Source of the DNA: Candidatus Woesearchaeota archaeon
GTDB lineage: Archaea > Nanobdellota > Nanobdellia > Woesearchaeales > ARS49
Length of the DNA: 39,614 nt
Assembly (NCBI GenBank): GCA_002687275.1
Contig: NYZT01000007.1
Span: 1 to 39,614, forward strand
Direction of reading: 5' to 3'
Part shown: one piece after another, positions 7,791 to 15,794 of the stretch
How positions within the stretch are numbered: position 1 is the stretch's first letter
Layout of the letters: each line of letters starts with the position of its first letter
Translations under genes and position numbers: made by a program
The notes under the pieces: model-generated
The model's input: only the letters and a program-made list of their open reading frames with translations
What the model was told of the DNA's origin: nothing
Databases searched by the model: none

Positions 7791-8522
7791 ATGGTTGCTG
7801 AGCTGTTAAAAGAGATAGGGCTAACAGAACGAGAGTCAAAGGTATACCTCTCCCTTCTAGACCTGGGAAGAAGCACCACCGGACCCCTAATCAAGGCAAG
7901 CGGCGTCCCCAACTCCAAAATCTACGAAATACTCTCCAGCCTACACAAAAAAGGACTCGTCACCTGGGTGATAGGAGGAAAAACAAAATTCTTCGAAGCT
8001 GCAGAGCCAAAAACACTCCTACGGTTGTTTGACCAAAAGCGAAGAACGCTAGCAAACATGCTGCCAGAACTCGAGGCAAGGAAGAGCAGGGCAAAAAGCC
8101 CACAATCCGTCTCCCTCTTCGAAGGCTTTCCTGCCATCCGCAACTTGTTCATCGATCTCGTCTCTCAAGCAGGCAACACCACGCTCTATGGTATTACGAC
8201 CGCAGACTGGATCGAAAACCAAATGGTGGGCGATTTTTACTCATGGTACGCAAACCTAAAACAAGAATACAACGTCACCAGCAGGCTTCTCGTGAGCAAG
8301 AAAAACTGGACCGCCTTCAAAAAACGCTACCACTCCATGAAGGCCTTGCCCTACTGGGAGGCTAGACCTAGCCGTGTCTCTTTCCCAGGGGATGTGGGCA
8401 TTACGGGGGATGACGTGCTCATAATCAACTGGGATGAGGTGCCAACCGCCATCCTCATCCAGAGCAAATGGCTTGCCAACCAATACATGCAGTTCTTCAA
8501 AGAGGCCTGGAGCCCGTCGTAA
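7791..8522 (+). CDS. TrmB-family transcriptional regulator
   Basis: A sugar-sensing-type archaeal regulator of 243 residues. An N-terminal winged helix-turn-helix (about 1-75) shows the family pattern LLKEIGLTERESKVYLSLLD, then SGVPNSKIYEILSSLHKKGL and a wing; a linker helix (about 78-105) leads to the ligand-binding region with VSLFEG and LYGITTADW. Divergent transcription from the LivK-like gene across a 57-base gap suggests it controls that gene and itself (inference). A G-rich GGGGGT lies about 5 bases before the ATG. Confidence 0.85.
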   Translation: MVAELLKEIGLTERESKVYLSLLDLGRSTTGPLIKASGVPNSKIYEILSSLHKKGLVTWVIGGKTKFFEAAEPKTLLRLFDQKRRTLANMLPELEARKSRAKSPQSVSLFEGFPAIRNLFIDLVSQAGNTTLYGITTADWIENQMVGDFYSWYANLKQEYNVTSRLLVSKKNWTAFKKRYHSMKALPYWEARPSRVSFPGDVGITGDDVLIINWDEVPTAILIQSKWLANQYMQFFKEAWSPS

Positions 8523-8524
8523 CC

Positions 8525-8535
8525 TTTTTATAAGC
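8525..8535 (+). promoter_or_regulatory. TATA box for the enolase-prs operon
   Basis: CTTTTTATAAG, 25 bases before the enolase ATG at 8555; it starts just after the trmB stop codon. Confidence 0.55.
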
Positions 8536-8554
8536 CGTCATCTGCCGACGAGAT

Positions 8555-9760
8555 ATGCGTATCACCAAGGTGAAGGCTCGCCAAGTCTTCGACAGTCGAG
8601 GCACACCAACCGTAGAGGCAGAAGTGCACGTGGGCAGCACCGTGGCAAGCGCCATCGTACCCTCTGGAGCCTCAACAGGCATCCATGAAAGCCTAGAATT
8701 ACGAGACGGCGGCACCGCCTACCATGGCAAAGGTGTCACCAAGGCAGTAGCCAACGCAAACGCCGTAGGCAGAAAACTAGTCGGCCACAAGTACACCCAA
8801 AAAGATTTTGACGGCTATCTAGAGCGTCTCGAAGGGGATAGGCATAAACATCTCTTCGGAGCCAACGCCGACCTCGCCCTCAGCATGGCCTACTGCAGAG
8901 CCATGGCACAATACCATCACGTTCCATTGTACAGGCACGTTGCAAGCTTGTGCGGGAAAAAGAGGATACAGTTGCCGGTCCCGGCCATGAACATGATCAA
9001 TGGTGGCATGCATGCCGGGACACGGCTTGATTTCCAAGAATGCCTACTCTACCCTAAAGGAAGAAGCTTTGCAGACATGATGCGAACAGGCGTAGAAATC
9101 TACTGGGACATGAAAGCAGCATTAAAGAAAAAGTACGGGCCGCTAGCCACCAACGTAGGAGATGAGGGAGGATTCGCACCACCCTTTGACATGATCGAAA
9201 AAGCGCTGCTATTCCTTGACGGCGTTGTTAAAGGCAGAGCAAAGATCGGCCTAGACGTGGCAGCATCAAGCTTCTACAAGAACGGCAGCTACAAGCTCTG
9301 CGGAAAGAAGACAGACACCGCACAACTCCTACGACTGCACGAACGCATCATCAACCGGTTCAAGTTGGCCAGCGTCGAGGATCCCTTCCAAGAAGAAGAC
9401 TTCGTCAGCTTTGGGCAGTTGCTAGCAAAAGTCAGAAACAAATGTCTCATCGTAGGCGATGACCTACTCGTCACCCAAACCGACCGCATCCAGTGGGCTA
9501 TTGACCAAAACTCATGCAATTGTTTACTGCTAAAACTAAATCAGGTAGGCACGGTGTCCGAAGCCATCGACGCAGGACTACTAGCGCAAGAAAACGGCTG
9601 GAAAGTCATGGTCTCCCACAGAAGCGGAGACACTGAGGATCCCTTTATCGCAGACTTTGCCTGCGGAATAGGTGCAGACTTCATAAAGAGTGGCGCTCCT
9701 TGCAGGAGTGAGCGAGTAGCAAAGTATAATAGGCTGCTACGCATTGAGGAAGAAATATGA
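8555..9760 (+). CDS. eno: Enolase (phosphopyruvate hydratase)
   Basis: Interconverts 2-phosphoglycerate and phosphoenolpyruvate in glycolysis and gluconeogenesis. At 401 residues it is slightly short for the family. Conserved elements are all present: VFDSRGTPTVE and VPSGASTG at the N-terminus, NGGMHAG followed by QE, GDEGGFAP with the catalytic Glu, the metal ligands in IGLDVAAS, SVEDPF and VGDDLLVT, the catalytic Lys in LLKLNQVGT, and SHRSGDTED. It is leaderless by its TATA box and overlaps the PRPP synthetase start as ATGA. It pairs functionally with the phosphoglycerate mutase at 12081. Confidence 0.95.
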   Translation: MRITKVKARQVFDSRGTPTVEAEVHVGSTVASAIVPSGASTGIHESLELRDGGTAYHGKGVTKAVANANAVGRKLVGHKYTQKDFDGYLERLEGDRHKHLFGANADLALSMAYCRAMAQYHHVPLYRHVASLCGKKRIQLPVPAMNMINGGMHAGTRLDFQECLLYPKGRSFADMMRTGVEIYWDMKAALKKKYGPLATNVGDEGGFAPPFDMIEKALLFLDGVVKGRAKIGLDVAASSFYKNGSYKLCGKKTDTAQLLRLHERIINRFKLASVEDPFQEEDFVSFGQLLAKVRNKCLIVGDDLLVTQTDRIQWAIDQNSCNCLLLKLNQVGTVSEAIDAGLLAQENGWKVMVSHRSGDTEDPFIADFACGIGADFIKSGAPCRSERVAKYNRLLRIEEEI

Positions 9761-10620
9761 TAGTAATAGGCGGAAGCAACTCACAAGATCTCGCACGCAA
9801 GGTAGCCAGAAAGCTCAAGGCAAACTATCGCGACCTTGTCGTAAGAAAGTTTCCAGACGGAGAACTCTATCTCAGATTGCCACCAAAAGTCAAGGGCCAG
9901 CGTGTCGTTATCGTGAACACCATGCACCCAAACCCTAACGATGCCCTGATCGAGCTATTCCTGTCATGGCACACAGCCAAGGAAATGGGGGCAAAAAAGG
10001 TATCTATCGTTGTTCCCTACATGGGCTACCTGCGACAGGACAAACGCTTCCATCCAGGAGAAAGTTTGAGTAATCATTTAGTGGCCAGTCTGCTCTCACC
10101 AGACTTTTGTCTTACACTTGACCCCCACCTCCACAGAATCCATTCTCTGAAAGAGATCTTCAAAACCAAGGCAAAACATGTTACCGCAAATGACGTTTTG
10201 GGGGACTACATCAAGAAAAACATGAAAGGTGCAATCATTGTCGGCCCGGATGGTGAGAGCTTCCAGTGGGCAGACCACATCGCCAAGCGAATAGGCCATC
10301 ATGCTATTGTGCTCAAAAAGAAGCGTTTCTCGTCGAGAAAAGTGAAGATAGTGGTGCATTCAGACGTACCACTAGAAGGCAAAACCGTGGTGTTGGTGGA
10401 CGACATCATTAGTTCAGGCCACACCATGCTCGAGCCCATCAAACAGTTCAAAAAAATGGGCGTCAAGAACATCTACTGCATGTGCGTCCATGGTGTTTTT
10501 GCAGAGGGCGCACTCAAAAAAATACAAAAGCTCGGCGCAAAGGTGTTGTCAACGAACTCGGTTAACAATCCGGTGGCAAAAATAGATGTTTCTTCACTTA
10601 TAGCCGAGCAGTTACGTTAG
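9757..10620 (+). CDS. prs: Ribose-phosphate pyrophosphokinase (PRPP synthetase)
   Basis: Makes PRPP from ribose 5-phosphate and ATP for nucleotide and His/Trp synthesis. The 287-residue length is typical of archaeal enzymes. Seen motifs are KFPDGELYLRLP near the N-terminus, the flexible region with YLRQDKRFHPGES, TLDPHLHRI with metal-binding His, and the PRPP loop VVLVDDIISSGHTM. Two phosphoribosyltransferase-fold halves are evident. It is translationally coupled to enolase. A following promoter drives the next gene. Confidence 0.95.
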   Translation: MIVIGGSNSQDLARKVARKLKANYRDLVVRKFPDGELYLRLPPKVKGQRVVIVNTMHPNPNDALIELFLSWHTAKEMGAKKVSIVVPYMGYLRQDKRFHPGESLSNHLVASLLSPDFCLTLDPHLHRIHSLKEIFKTKAKHVTANDVLGDYIKKNMKGAIIVGPDGESFQWADHIAKRIGHHAIVLKKKRFSSRKVKIVVHSDVPLEGKTVVLVDDIISSGHTMLEPIKQFKKMGVKNIYCMCVHGVFAEGALKKIQKLGAKVLSTNSVNNPVAKIDVSSLIAEQLR

Positions 10621-10632
10621 ACTATACAAATA

Positions 10633-10642
10633 CTTTTATAGG
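10633..10642 (+). promoter_or_regulatory. TATA box for the epimerase gene
   Basis: CTTTTATAGG is centred about 25 bases before the ATG at 10662. Confidence 0.5.
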
Positions 10643-10661
10643 GCGCTCTTACCATTAAAAA

Positions 10662-11438
10662 ATGCGCAAACTGGTTATTACAGGCGCTAGCGGTTCCGTT
10701 GGCAAGGCACTTCTTTCTGGACTATGCGATAATTTTGATGTCGTATCTTTATCCTTACAGGAAAAAAATGGGGGTGCAGACCTTGACCGGCTTGCAAAAG
10801 AACTCCAAGGCGTGTACGGCGTCGTGCACTGTGCTTGGAACACACGCGTGTCAAACTCCCATAGTCTTCTTGGAGATTACCAAAACGTAGTCATGTCTTC
10901 TAAACTTATCTATTCTGCACACGCAAGCCGTGTGAGCCGTTTTGTTTTCGTGAGCACCGTCCACCGTCAACCTTTCGGGCTATGGCCATCCATGGAAGAC
11001 CAGTACGAAGAGGAAGTCATGCTTGCTGACAAGATATATGCTCCTCCGAGACGAAGATACGGAGCAGAAAAGCTGTGTGTGGAGCACGAGGTGGAAATGG
11101 CAGCAAGAATGGGGGCATTTTACGCCATGAACGTGGGATTGGGGGGACATAACGGATCAAACGTGCCTATACGAAACAATTGGCAGTCTCGCGTGTGGTT
11201 AAGTAGAAACGACTGGGTCTCTTTGGTACGAACATTCATGAATGAAACTCCTCCTGTACGTTGCTTCTCTATGTACGCCACCTCGAACAATGAGGATCCT
11301 GTGGTTTGCAATGAAACTCCTATTGGCTGGGAGCCTAAGAGTTGCGCTCCGTCTGACATCGCTCGAAACCAAGTTCAAGAGGGTCTAATCGCCCTTGATG
11401 AACTCTGGAGCCCGAACACAAATTCGCAACCCTTATAA
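10662..11438 (+). CDS. NAD-dependent epimerase/dehydratase family protein (extended SDR)
   Basis: A 258-residue Rossmann-fold oxidoreductase. The NAD loop is KLVITGASGSVGKAL at residues 3-17, the strand-four region FVFVSTV precedes the active site, and the Tyr-Lys pair is in RYGAEKL. The overall pattern, including the segment around GLGGHNGSNVPIR, is closest to UDP-sugar epimerases or uronate dehydrogenases; the exact substrate cannot be told. A cupin gene follows whose promoter lies in the last codons of this gene, suggesting linked sugar metabolism. Confidence 0.8.
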   Translation: MRKLVITGASGSVGKALLSGLCDNFDVVSLSLQEKNGGADLDRLAKELQGVYGVVHCAWNTRVSNSHSLLGDYQNVVMSSKLIYSAHASRVSRFVFVSTVHRQPFGLWPSMEDQYEEEVMLADKIYAPPRRRYGAEKLCVEHEVEMAARMGAFYAMNVGLGGHNGSNVPIRNNWQSRVWLSRNDWVSLVRTFMNETPPVRCFSMYATSNNEDPVVCNETPIGWEPKSCAPSDIARNQVQEGLIALDELWSPNTNSQPL

Positions 11439-11439
11439 G
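11431..11439 (+). promoter_or_regulatory. TATA box for the cupin gene, inside the epimerase 3' end
   Basis: CCTTATAAG overlaps the epimerase stop codon and sits 26 bases before the ATG at 11461, which selects that ATG over the earlier in-frame ATG at 11395. Confidence 0.5.
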
Positions 11440-11460
11440 TCAGACTCGTGGCAAATTCTT

Positions 11461-11850
11461 ATGAAGCCAGAAGAACACCCTAAAGGTTGGGGTAAGGAAA
11501 TGTGGATCGCCAACAACAAGTATTGCGGCAAGAAAATGGTCCTCCTAAAAGGAAAAAAGTGTTCGGTGCACTATCACAAGAACAAGGACGAAACGTTCTT
11601 CATCCAGTCTGGAAAGATGGAGTGTCGCTTATGGCTAGAAGGCTATCCTGGAGAAGAAAAGAAACTCGTACTCGAGGCTAACGACTCTGTACATATCGAG
11701 CCAGGAATGATCCACCAGTTCTTTGGCTTAGAAGAGACAGAATTTTTTGAGTTCTCCACCCATCACGAAGAGGAAGATTCATATCGACTAGCACCGGGTG
11801 ATAGCCAGACGTCTGGCATGCAGGAGTTTGTCAAGGCAGAGGCGCCTTAG
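11461..11850 (+). CDS. Cupin-domain protein, sugar-isomerase-like
   Basis: A 129-residue single-domain cupin. The first cupin motif, CSVHYHKNKDETFFIQSG, supplies two His and one Glu for a metal; the second, VHIEPGMIHQFFGL, supplies the last His. The opening GWGKEMWIANNKYCGKKM resembles cupins found with nucleotide-sugar genes and related to phosphomannose or glucose-6-phosphate isomerases, so a sugar-phosphate isomerase role is plausible but unproven. The start at 11461 is chosen from the TATA spacing and because upstream residues overlap the epimerase and look non-homologous. The stop overlaps the next gene's by four bases. Confidence 0.75.
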   Translation: MKPEEHPKGWGKEMWIANNKYCGKKMVLLKGKKCSVHYHKNKDETFFIQSGKMECRLWLEGYPGEEKKLVLEANDSVHIEPGMIHQFFGLEETEFFEFSTHHEEEDSYRLAPGDSQTSGMQEFVKAEAP

Positions 11851-12041
11851 TCTTCCTCAACGTTGAGCGTGAGCTCGTGGCCCTTTGCATTCCTTGTGAA
11901 CTCAGCAGGGTTCTTGCTGAGCCCTTTCATGGATGCTCTGTTGAGCTCTATCGTCCAAACTTTTCCGCCTGCGCCTTCTACCGTAAGCCGGAGACTCTCT
12001 CCACCAACTGCAGAGAGTATCTTTCCTGTAATAGCTACCAT
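11847..12041 (-). CDS. Small beta-rich protein of unknown function
   Basis: A 64-residue protein with an alternating beta pattern (ITGKILSAVGGESLRLTVEG, then VWTIELNR, ending HELTLNVEED). It may be a small OB- or SH3-like barrel; no family is recognised. Support for being real: a minus-strand TATA box (CATTTTTATG, 12064-12073) 27 bases before the ATG, and a 4-base stop-stop overlap with the cupin gene, the pattern shared by other genes here. It is monocistronic. Confidence 0.6.
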   Translation of the reverse strand: MVAITGKILSAVGGESLRLTVEGAGGKVWTIELNRASMKGLSKNPAEFTRNAKGHELTLNVEED

Positions 12042-12080
12042 GCAAAGTCTAGAACTGTTCGTGCATAAAAATGTTGTGGC

Positions 12081-12746
12081 TTAGTAATATTTCCGCAGAG
12101 GGTTCTTCTTGTTTGCCGCGTATAGGATGTTCTTTGGTTTTCTGACAGATTTCCACTTTATTTTTGGTAGGGGCAGGCCTTTGGTTCGTACGTGGTAGAT
12201 CATGGCTCTGTCTTGTGGGTTCTCCAGTTTCATCTCTTTCTTGATGCTTAGCCTTTCGAAATGCCTGCGTATGGGACGCATGCTGTTACCATGACAGCTG
12301 ATGGCCACGGTCATCTTGTACTTTCGCAGCAATGGAAGAAGTTGTTTTAGGAAGTTTAGCGTGCGCCCGTGAACCATTTTTACGCTTTCGCCGAACTCGG
12401 GCACGGTTGCGTACCCTCGTCGTACTTTCTGGACCAGGTGTGGGTTGGCTTTGATGAATTTTGCGTGCTTTTGCCCTTGGAACACGCCGTAGCAGCGTTC
12501 TATGATTCTGTCGTCAACAAACACCGGAATTTTTCGTTTGCCCAGCACGATCCTGAGCGTCTGTGCCGATCTTTTTTGCGAGCTCTCAAAACCAATATCG
12601 ATGGTGTAGTCCTTCAATTGCTTCTTGGTGTGCAACGCTTCTTTCTTGCCCTTGGCGGTTAGTGGAGGGTCGCGCCAGCCAGAGAACTGTTTCTTTTGGT
12701 TGTCTGTGCTTTGTGCGTGCCGGAACACTAAGAGTGTGGAGTTCAT
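12081..12746 (-). CDS. gpmA: Phosphoglycerate mutase, histidine-phosphatase type (dPGM-like)
   Basis: Interconverts 3- and 2-phosphoglycerate through a phosphohistidine. The 221-residue protein has the catalytic RHAQSTDN at about residue 9, FSGWRDPPLTAKGKKEA, the second active-site region IIERCYGVFQGQ, GESVKMVHGR, and the second His in ISCHGNSMRP. The canonical RHGES is RHAQS here. It is somewhat shorter than bacterial GpmA. It follows glycogen synthase with an ATGA overlap, tying storage sugar to lower glycolysis. Confidence 0.85.
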   Translation of the reverse strand: MNSTLLVFRHAQSTDNQKKQFSGWRDPPLTAKGKKEALHTKKQLKDYTIDIGFESSQKRSAQTLRIVLGKRKIPVFVDDRIIERCYGVFQGQKHAKFIKANPHLVQKVRRGYATVPEFGESVKMVHGRTLNFLKQLLPLLRKYKMTVAISCHGNSMRPIRRHFERLSIKKEMKLENPQDRAMIYHVRTKGLPLPKIKWKSVRKPKNILYAANKKNPLRKYY

Positions 12747-14521
12747 TTTAGTGCTAAGTTGTGTGCCTTTACATAGTTTTCTATGAATTCTTTCCAGTCT
12801 GCTGTTGCTGCTATTCTTTTTGCGGTTTGCTTGTTCTCCACGCGTTCGTGCTTGGGGAATTTGCGGAAGCGGTACATGATGCCGGAAAGGTCTTTGGTGA
12901 CTTGCTTATCTTTTTTGCCTAACCGGGGAATGACGAACACGCCAGGGTAGGGTCCTTGTTTGCACTCTTTGCATAGGTATCTTCCAAAGCCGCTGAGGTC
13001 GGTGGTCACTGAACTAACTCCTAGGGCTGCTGCCTCTAGGGGTGTGTAGCCCCAGGGTTCGTAGTAAGAAGGGAACACGCCTAGGTGGGAGCCCTGCATG
13101 GTTTCGTAATAGTCTGTATCGAGCAGCCCGTCTGCCCCGCTCAGGAAGATGGGGTAGTAGATGATTTTGACGGGGTCTGCTTTTGCGTTGGTTAATCCTA
13201 CTTGTTTGCACGCTTGCATTATGGGGTCTTGGTCCTCGTCGTACAGCTCGTGTGTGCTCAGGGGAGGTTTTCCTTTGCGTAAGAACGCGAGTGTTTTCCT
13301 CTTGAGCTCGTTTAGGGAGTCTTCATCAAATAGGCTTCCCTTGTTGATCTCTTTTTGTGAGATTATGAGTTCGATGATTCTTCGTTGGATCTTGTCGTGC
13401 CTTCCCTCGACGCTGTCTTTGAGGTCGTCAAAGAGTGTTTTGCTTTCTAGGATTTCGGGTCGTACGTTCTTGACGTTTCCTGGAACAAAGATGAACGCGA
13501 TCACAGGGTCTTTTCTGCCTTCTTTTTTCATTCTTTGATTCAATTGCGCCAGGGCTTGGATGTAGACGTCCACGCCTTTTGTGTGGAATTCTGGTCTTCC
13601 TGCTATGAAGTACATGAGCGCGTTGCTCAGGTCCATGGTGTAGTAGGGAAAGAAGTACGGGATGAGGAAGCTCTTGATTTTTTCGCGCAACTTTGCATGG
13701 TCTTCGCTGGCCTGCTCGAATGTCGGAAACTTTTCCATGTCTAGCCCGTTGAACAATAGCACGGGTGGCCTTACGCCGAGTAGTTTTTTGGCTTCCATGC
13801 CCGTAATCTCACTCACGGTGGTGAAGACGTTTGCCTGGCTCGCGCAGATCCTTTCCACTTGGTATTTGGGCCACCCTCCTGGTCGCGCTCTCGCTTCCTT
13901 TTCTGCGTCAATGACTTTTTCGTAGATGTTGGTGCCCTCTGATGCCAGACTTCTGCCAAGCATGGTGGCATGTGTCGTGAAGACGGTTCTTACCGTGCCG
14001 TGCTTTTTGAGGTACAACACCGTTCCGCCACATAGCCATTCGTGGCAGTGCGCGACTGCTTTTTTCTTTCCTGCCTGGTCTGCTAGGGCTTGGATGACTT
14101 TTCCTGCTGCGTAAGAAAAGACTAAGGGTTCGTCAAAATCGTTAAAGTCGGTTCCAAGAGTGTCGAGTTGGTACTCGTCCCATAGCTGTCCTTTGATTGC
14201 GTTGGCGTTTTTTGCGTACGCAGAAAAATCTATTAGTAACGTTGGTGGGCTACCCTTTACCAGCCAGGTTCCGAAATGGAGTTGGATGCCTTCTTTGGCG
14301 AGCTGGCCACAGACGCCTTTGAGTTCTTTTGGGACGGGTCTTTCCTCAAACACCCCTTGGGTCTTGGCAGGAAACCACGGGCCCACGAGCAGGAAGTTAT
14401 CGCCGTACTGTTCCATCATGCTGCGTGCTTTGCTACTAACGACGGTGTAGATGCCGCCTACCTTGTTGCACACTTCCCAGCTTACTTCGTAGACTGCGTC
14501 TGCTTTCGGTTCCACGCCCAC
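12743..14521 (-). CDS. Glycogen synthase, eukaryotic-type (GT3 family)
   Basis: Transfers glucose from a nucleotide sugar to glycogen. The 592-residue protein starts with the GT3 hallmark EVSWEVCNKVGGIYTVVSSK, has CHEWLCGG and TTHATMLGR in the first Rossmann domain, and FPSYYEPWGYTPLEAAALG with TTDLSGFGRYL in the second. These match animal and fungal glycogen synthases rather than bacterial GlgA (GT5). The GTG at 14521 opens the frame; GTG at 14515 fits the TATA box at about 14541 better. Upstream, 32 bases away, is a Cys-rich lipoprotein gene; downstream it is coupled to phosphoglycerate mutase. Confidence 0.93.
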   Translation of the reverse strand: MGVEPKADAVYEVSWEVCNKVGGIYTVVSSKARSMMEQYGDNFLLVGPWFPAKTQGVFEERPVPKELKGVCGQLAKEGIQLHFGTWLVKGSPPTLLIDFSAYAKNANAIKGQLWDEYQLDTLGTDFNDFDEPLVFSYAAGKVIQALADQAGKKKAVAHCHEWLCGGTVLYLKKHGTVRTVFTTHATMLGRSLASEGTNIYEKVIDAEKEARARPGGWPKYQVERICASQANVFTTVSEITGMEAKKLLGVRPPVLLFNGLDMEKFPTFEQASEDHAKLREKIKSFLIPYFFPYYTMDLSNALMYFIAGRPEFHTKGVDVYIQALAQLNQRMKKEGRKDPVIAFIFVPGNVKNVRPEILESKTLFDDLKDSVEGRHDKIQRRIIELIISQKEINKGSLFDEDSLNELKRKTLAFLRKGKPPLSTHELYDEDQDPIMQACKQVGLTNAKADPVKIIYYPIFLSGADGLLDTDYYETMQGSHLGVFPSYYEPWGYTPLEAAALGVSSVTTDLSGFGRYLCKECKQGPYPGVFVIPRLGKKDKQVTKDLSGIMYRFRKFPKHERVENKQTAKRIAATADWKEFIENYVKAHNLALK

Positions 14522-14553
14522 ATAACGTGTTGGCGTTTAATAATAGTTCCACA

Positions 14554-15705
14554 CTACGCCTGAGTGGTGCTGTTTCTTGGCGTGCAGAACTGGCCCAGAT
14601 TCTCACTAAAGTGATCGTTGCCTCTTATCGCGACGTTTTTTCCAACCATGACTAGGCGTACATGGGTGTGGTTGAGGTCCTGTCTGCCTACCTCGATAAC
14701 CACGTTGTTAATACCTGGATGGATGGTGTAGTCTTTTTTCCTTACCAGAAGACTGTCCACGTAGAACTCGTAGTTTACCTCAACCTTTTCTTCATACGTG
14801 CTGTTCGTGCCAAAGAACAGCCACCATCTTGTCCTGCAGCTAACGTTCTGGTTCTCGTACTCGTCAGCGATCACAAGAGGTTCGATGAGCTGGATTTCTG
14901 GGTCTTCCTTGCAGTCATTATCATTGTCCTCGTTGCAATCTACAGGGCATATGCGATCGTCGTCCCTGCACTCGTCCTGTAACAAGCTCACACAGCGACA
15001 GTTAGAGACGCACTCTCTTCCTTCGTAGCGTCCTTCGCAAAATTTGGTGCGGACGACGCCGCTGTCACAATCAGCATCGGTTCTGCATGCCACCTCTGGT
15101 CCGCAGTCGTGATCATTATCTACCGTACAGCTTGGCGTGCAGTATCCGTCGCCATGCTGGCAGGTCGTGATGGGCAGGTGCTGGCATAGTTTTGTTACAT
15201 CAACGCAGATGTCCTTTGTGCTTGCCTTGCCATCATCACAATCGTCCTTTGTGTCGCAACTTTCTAGGTTAAGACAAGGTTCTAGACAGCAGAACTTGGT
15301 GTCTGCTGCAAGCACAGGTATGCTCTTGCACTCGCGGAATTCTTTGCACGCGTGACCGCCAACATCCTTACACGGTTTTAGGATGCACTCTCCATCAACG
15401 CACTTGCTGTTCTTAGCACACGTTACGTCTTCACAAAGGTCAACGCCCTTGTCCACGCAGTCCACGCTGCAGCAGGGCTCTCCTTGGACAGGATTGCTGC
15501 CGGGGCACTTCTCTGTGGGCTTGCACAGCTTTCCACCTAAGGTTTCACACACGTAGGGGACACACTGTCCCATGCCGTCATTCTCAAGGCATCGCTCTCC
15601 TTCCCCACAAGCTAGCTGCGAGCAGGGCACCTGCGTTGCAGGACCCATGTTAACCGTAACACAGCCTACCAGGACCACCAAGCAGAGTGCTGTAAGACTG
15701 CGCAT
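14554..15705 (-). CDS. Cys-rich secreted lipoprotein
   Basis: A 383-residue exported protein: a short hydrophobic N-terminus with lipobox LVGC (Cys about 15), then about 240 residues crowded with Cys pairs, likely disulfides. Two copies of a DGxC...C..DND.DC-type motif are seen (YCTPSCTVDNDHDC and ICPVDCNEDNDNDC), a repeat type common in surface proteins of DPANN archaea. The last 110 residues (from about 275) are a Cys-poor beta domain with WWLFFGTN and GINNVVIEVGRQDLNHTHV, perhaps Ig-like. It precedes glycogen synthase by 32 bases. A role in attachment or envelope structure is inference. Confidence 0.75.
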   Translation of the reverse strand: MRSLTALCLVVLVGCVTVNMGPATQVPCSQLACGEGERCLENDGMGQCVPYVCETLGGKLCKPTEKCPGSNPVQGEPCCSVDCVDKGVDLCEDVTCAKNSKCVDGECILKPCKDVGGHACKEFRECKSIPVLAADTKFCCLEPCLNLESCDTKDDCDDGKASTKDICVDVTKLCQHLPITTCQHGDGYCTPSCTVDNDHDCGPEVACRTDADCDSGVVRTKFCEGRYEGRECVSNCRCVSLLQDECRDDDRICPVDCNEDNDNDCKEDPEIQLIEPLVIADEYENQNVSCRTRWWLFFGTNSTYEEKVEVNYEFYVDSLLVRKKDYTIHPGINNVVIEVGRQDLNHTHVRLVMVGKNVAIRGNDHFSENLGQFCTPRNSTTQA

Positions 15706-15723
15706 ACCTGGCAGGAAACAGGT

Positions 15724-15738
15724 TATTCTTTAAAAAAC
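15724..15738 (-). promoter_or_regulatory. TATA box for the Cys-rich lipoprotein gene
   Basis: Minus-strand GTTTTTTAAAGAATA, about 26 bases before the ATG at 15705. Confidence 0.45.
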
Positions 15739-15794
15739 TAGAGGTGGACGCCAGGTACCGAACCCTTAAAAAAGCACGAGTGTATCAACACACA

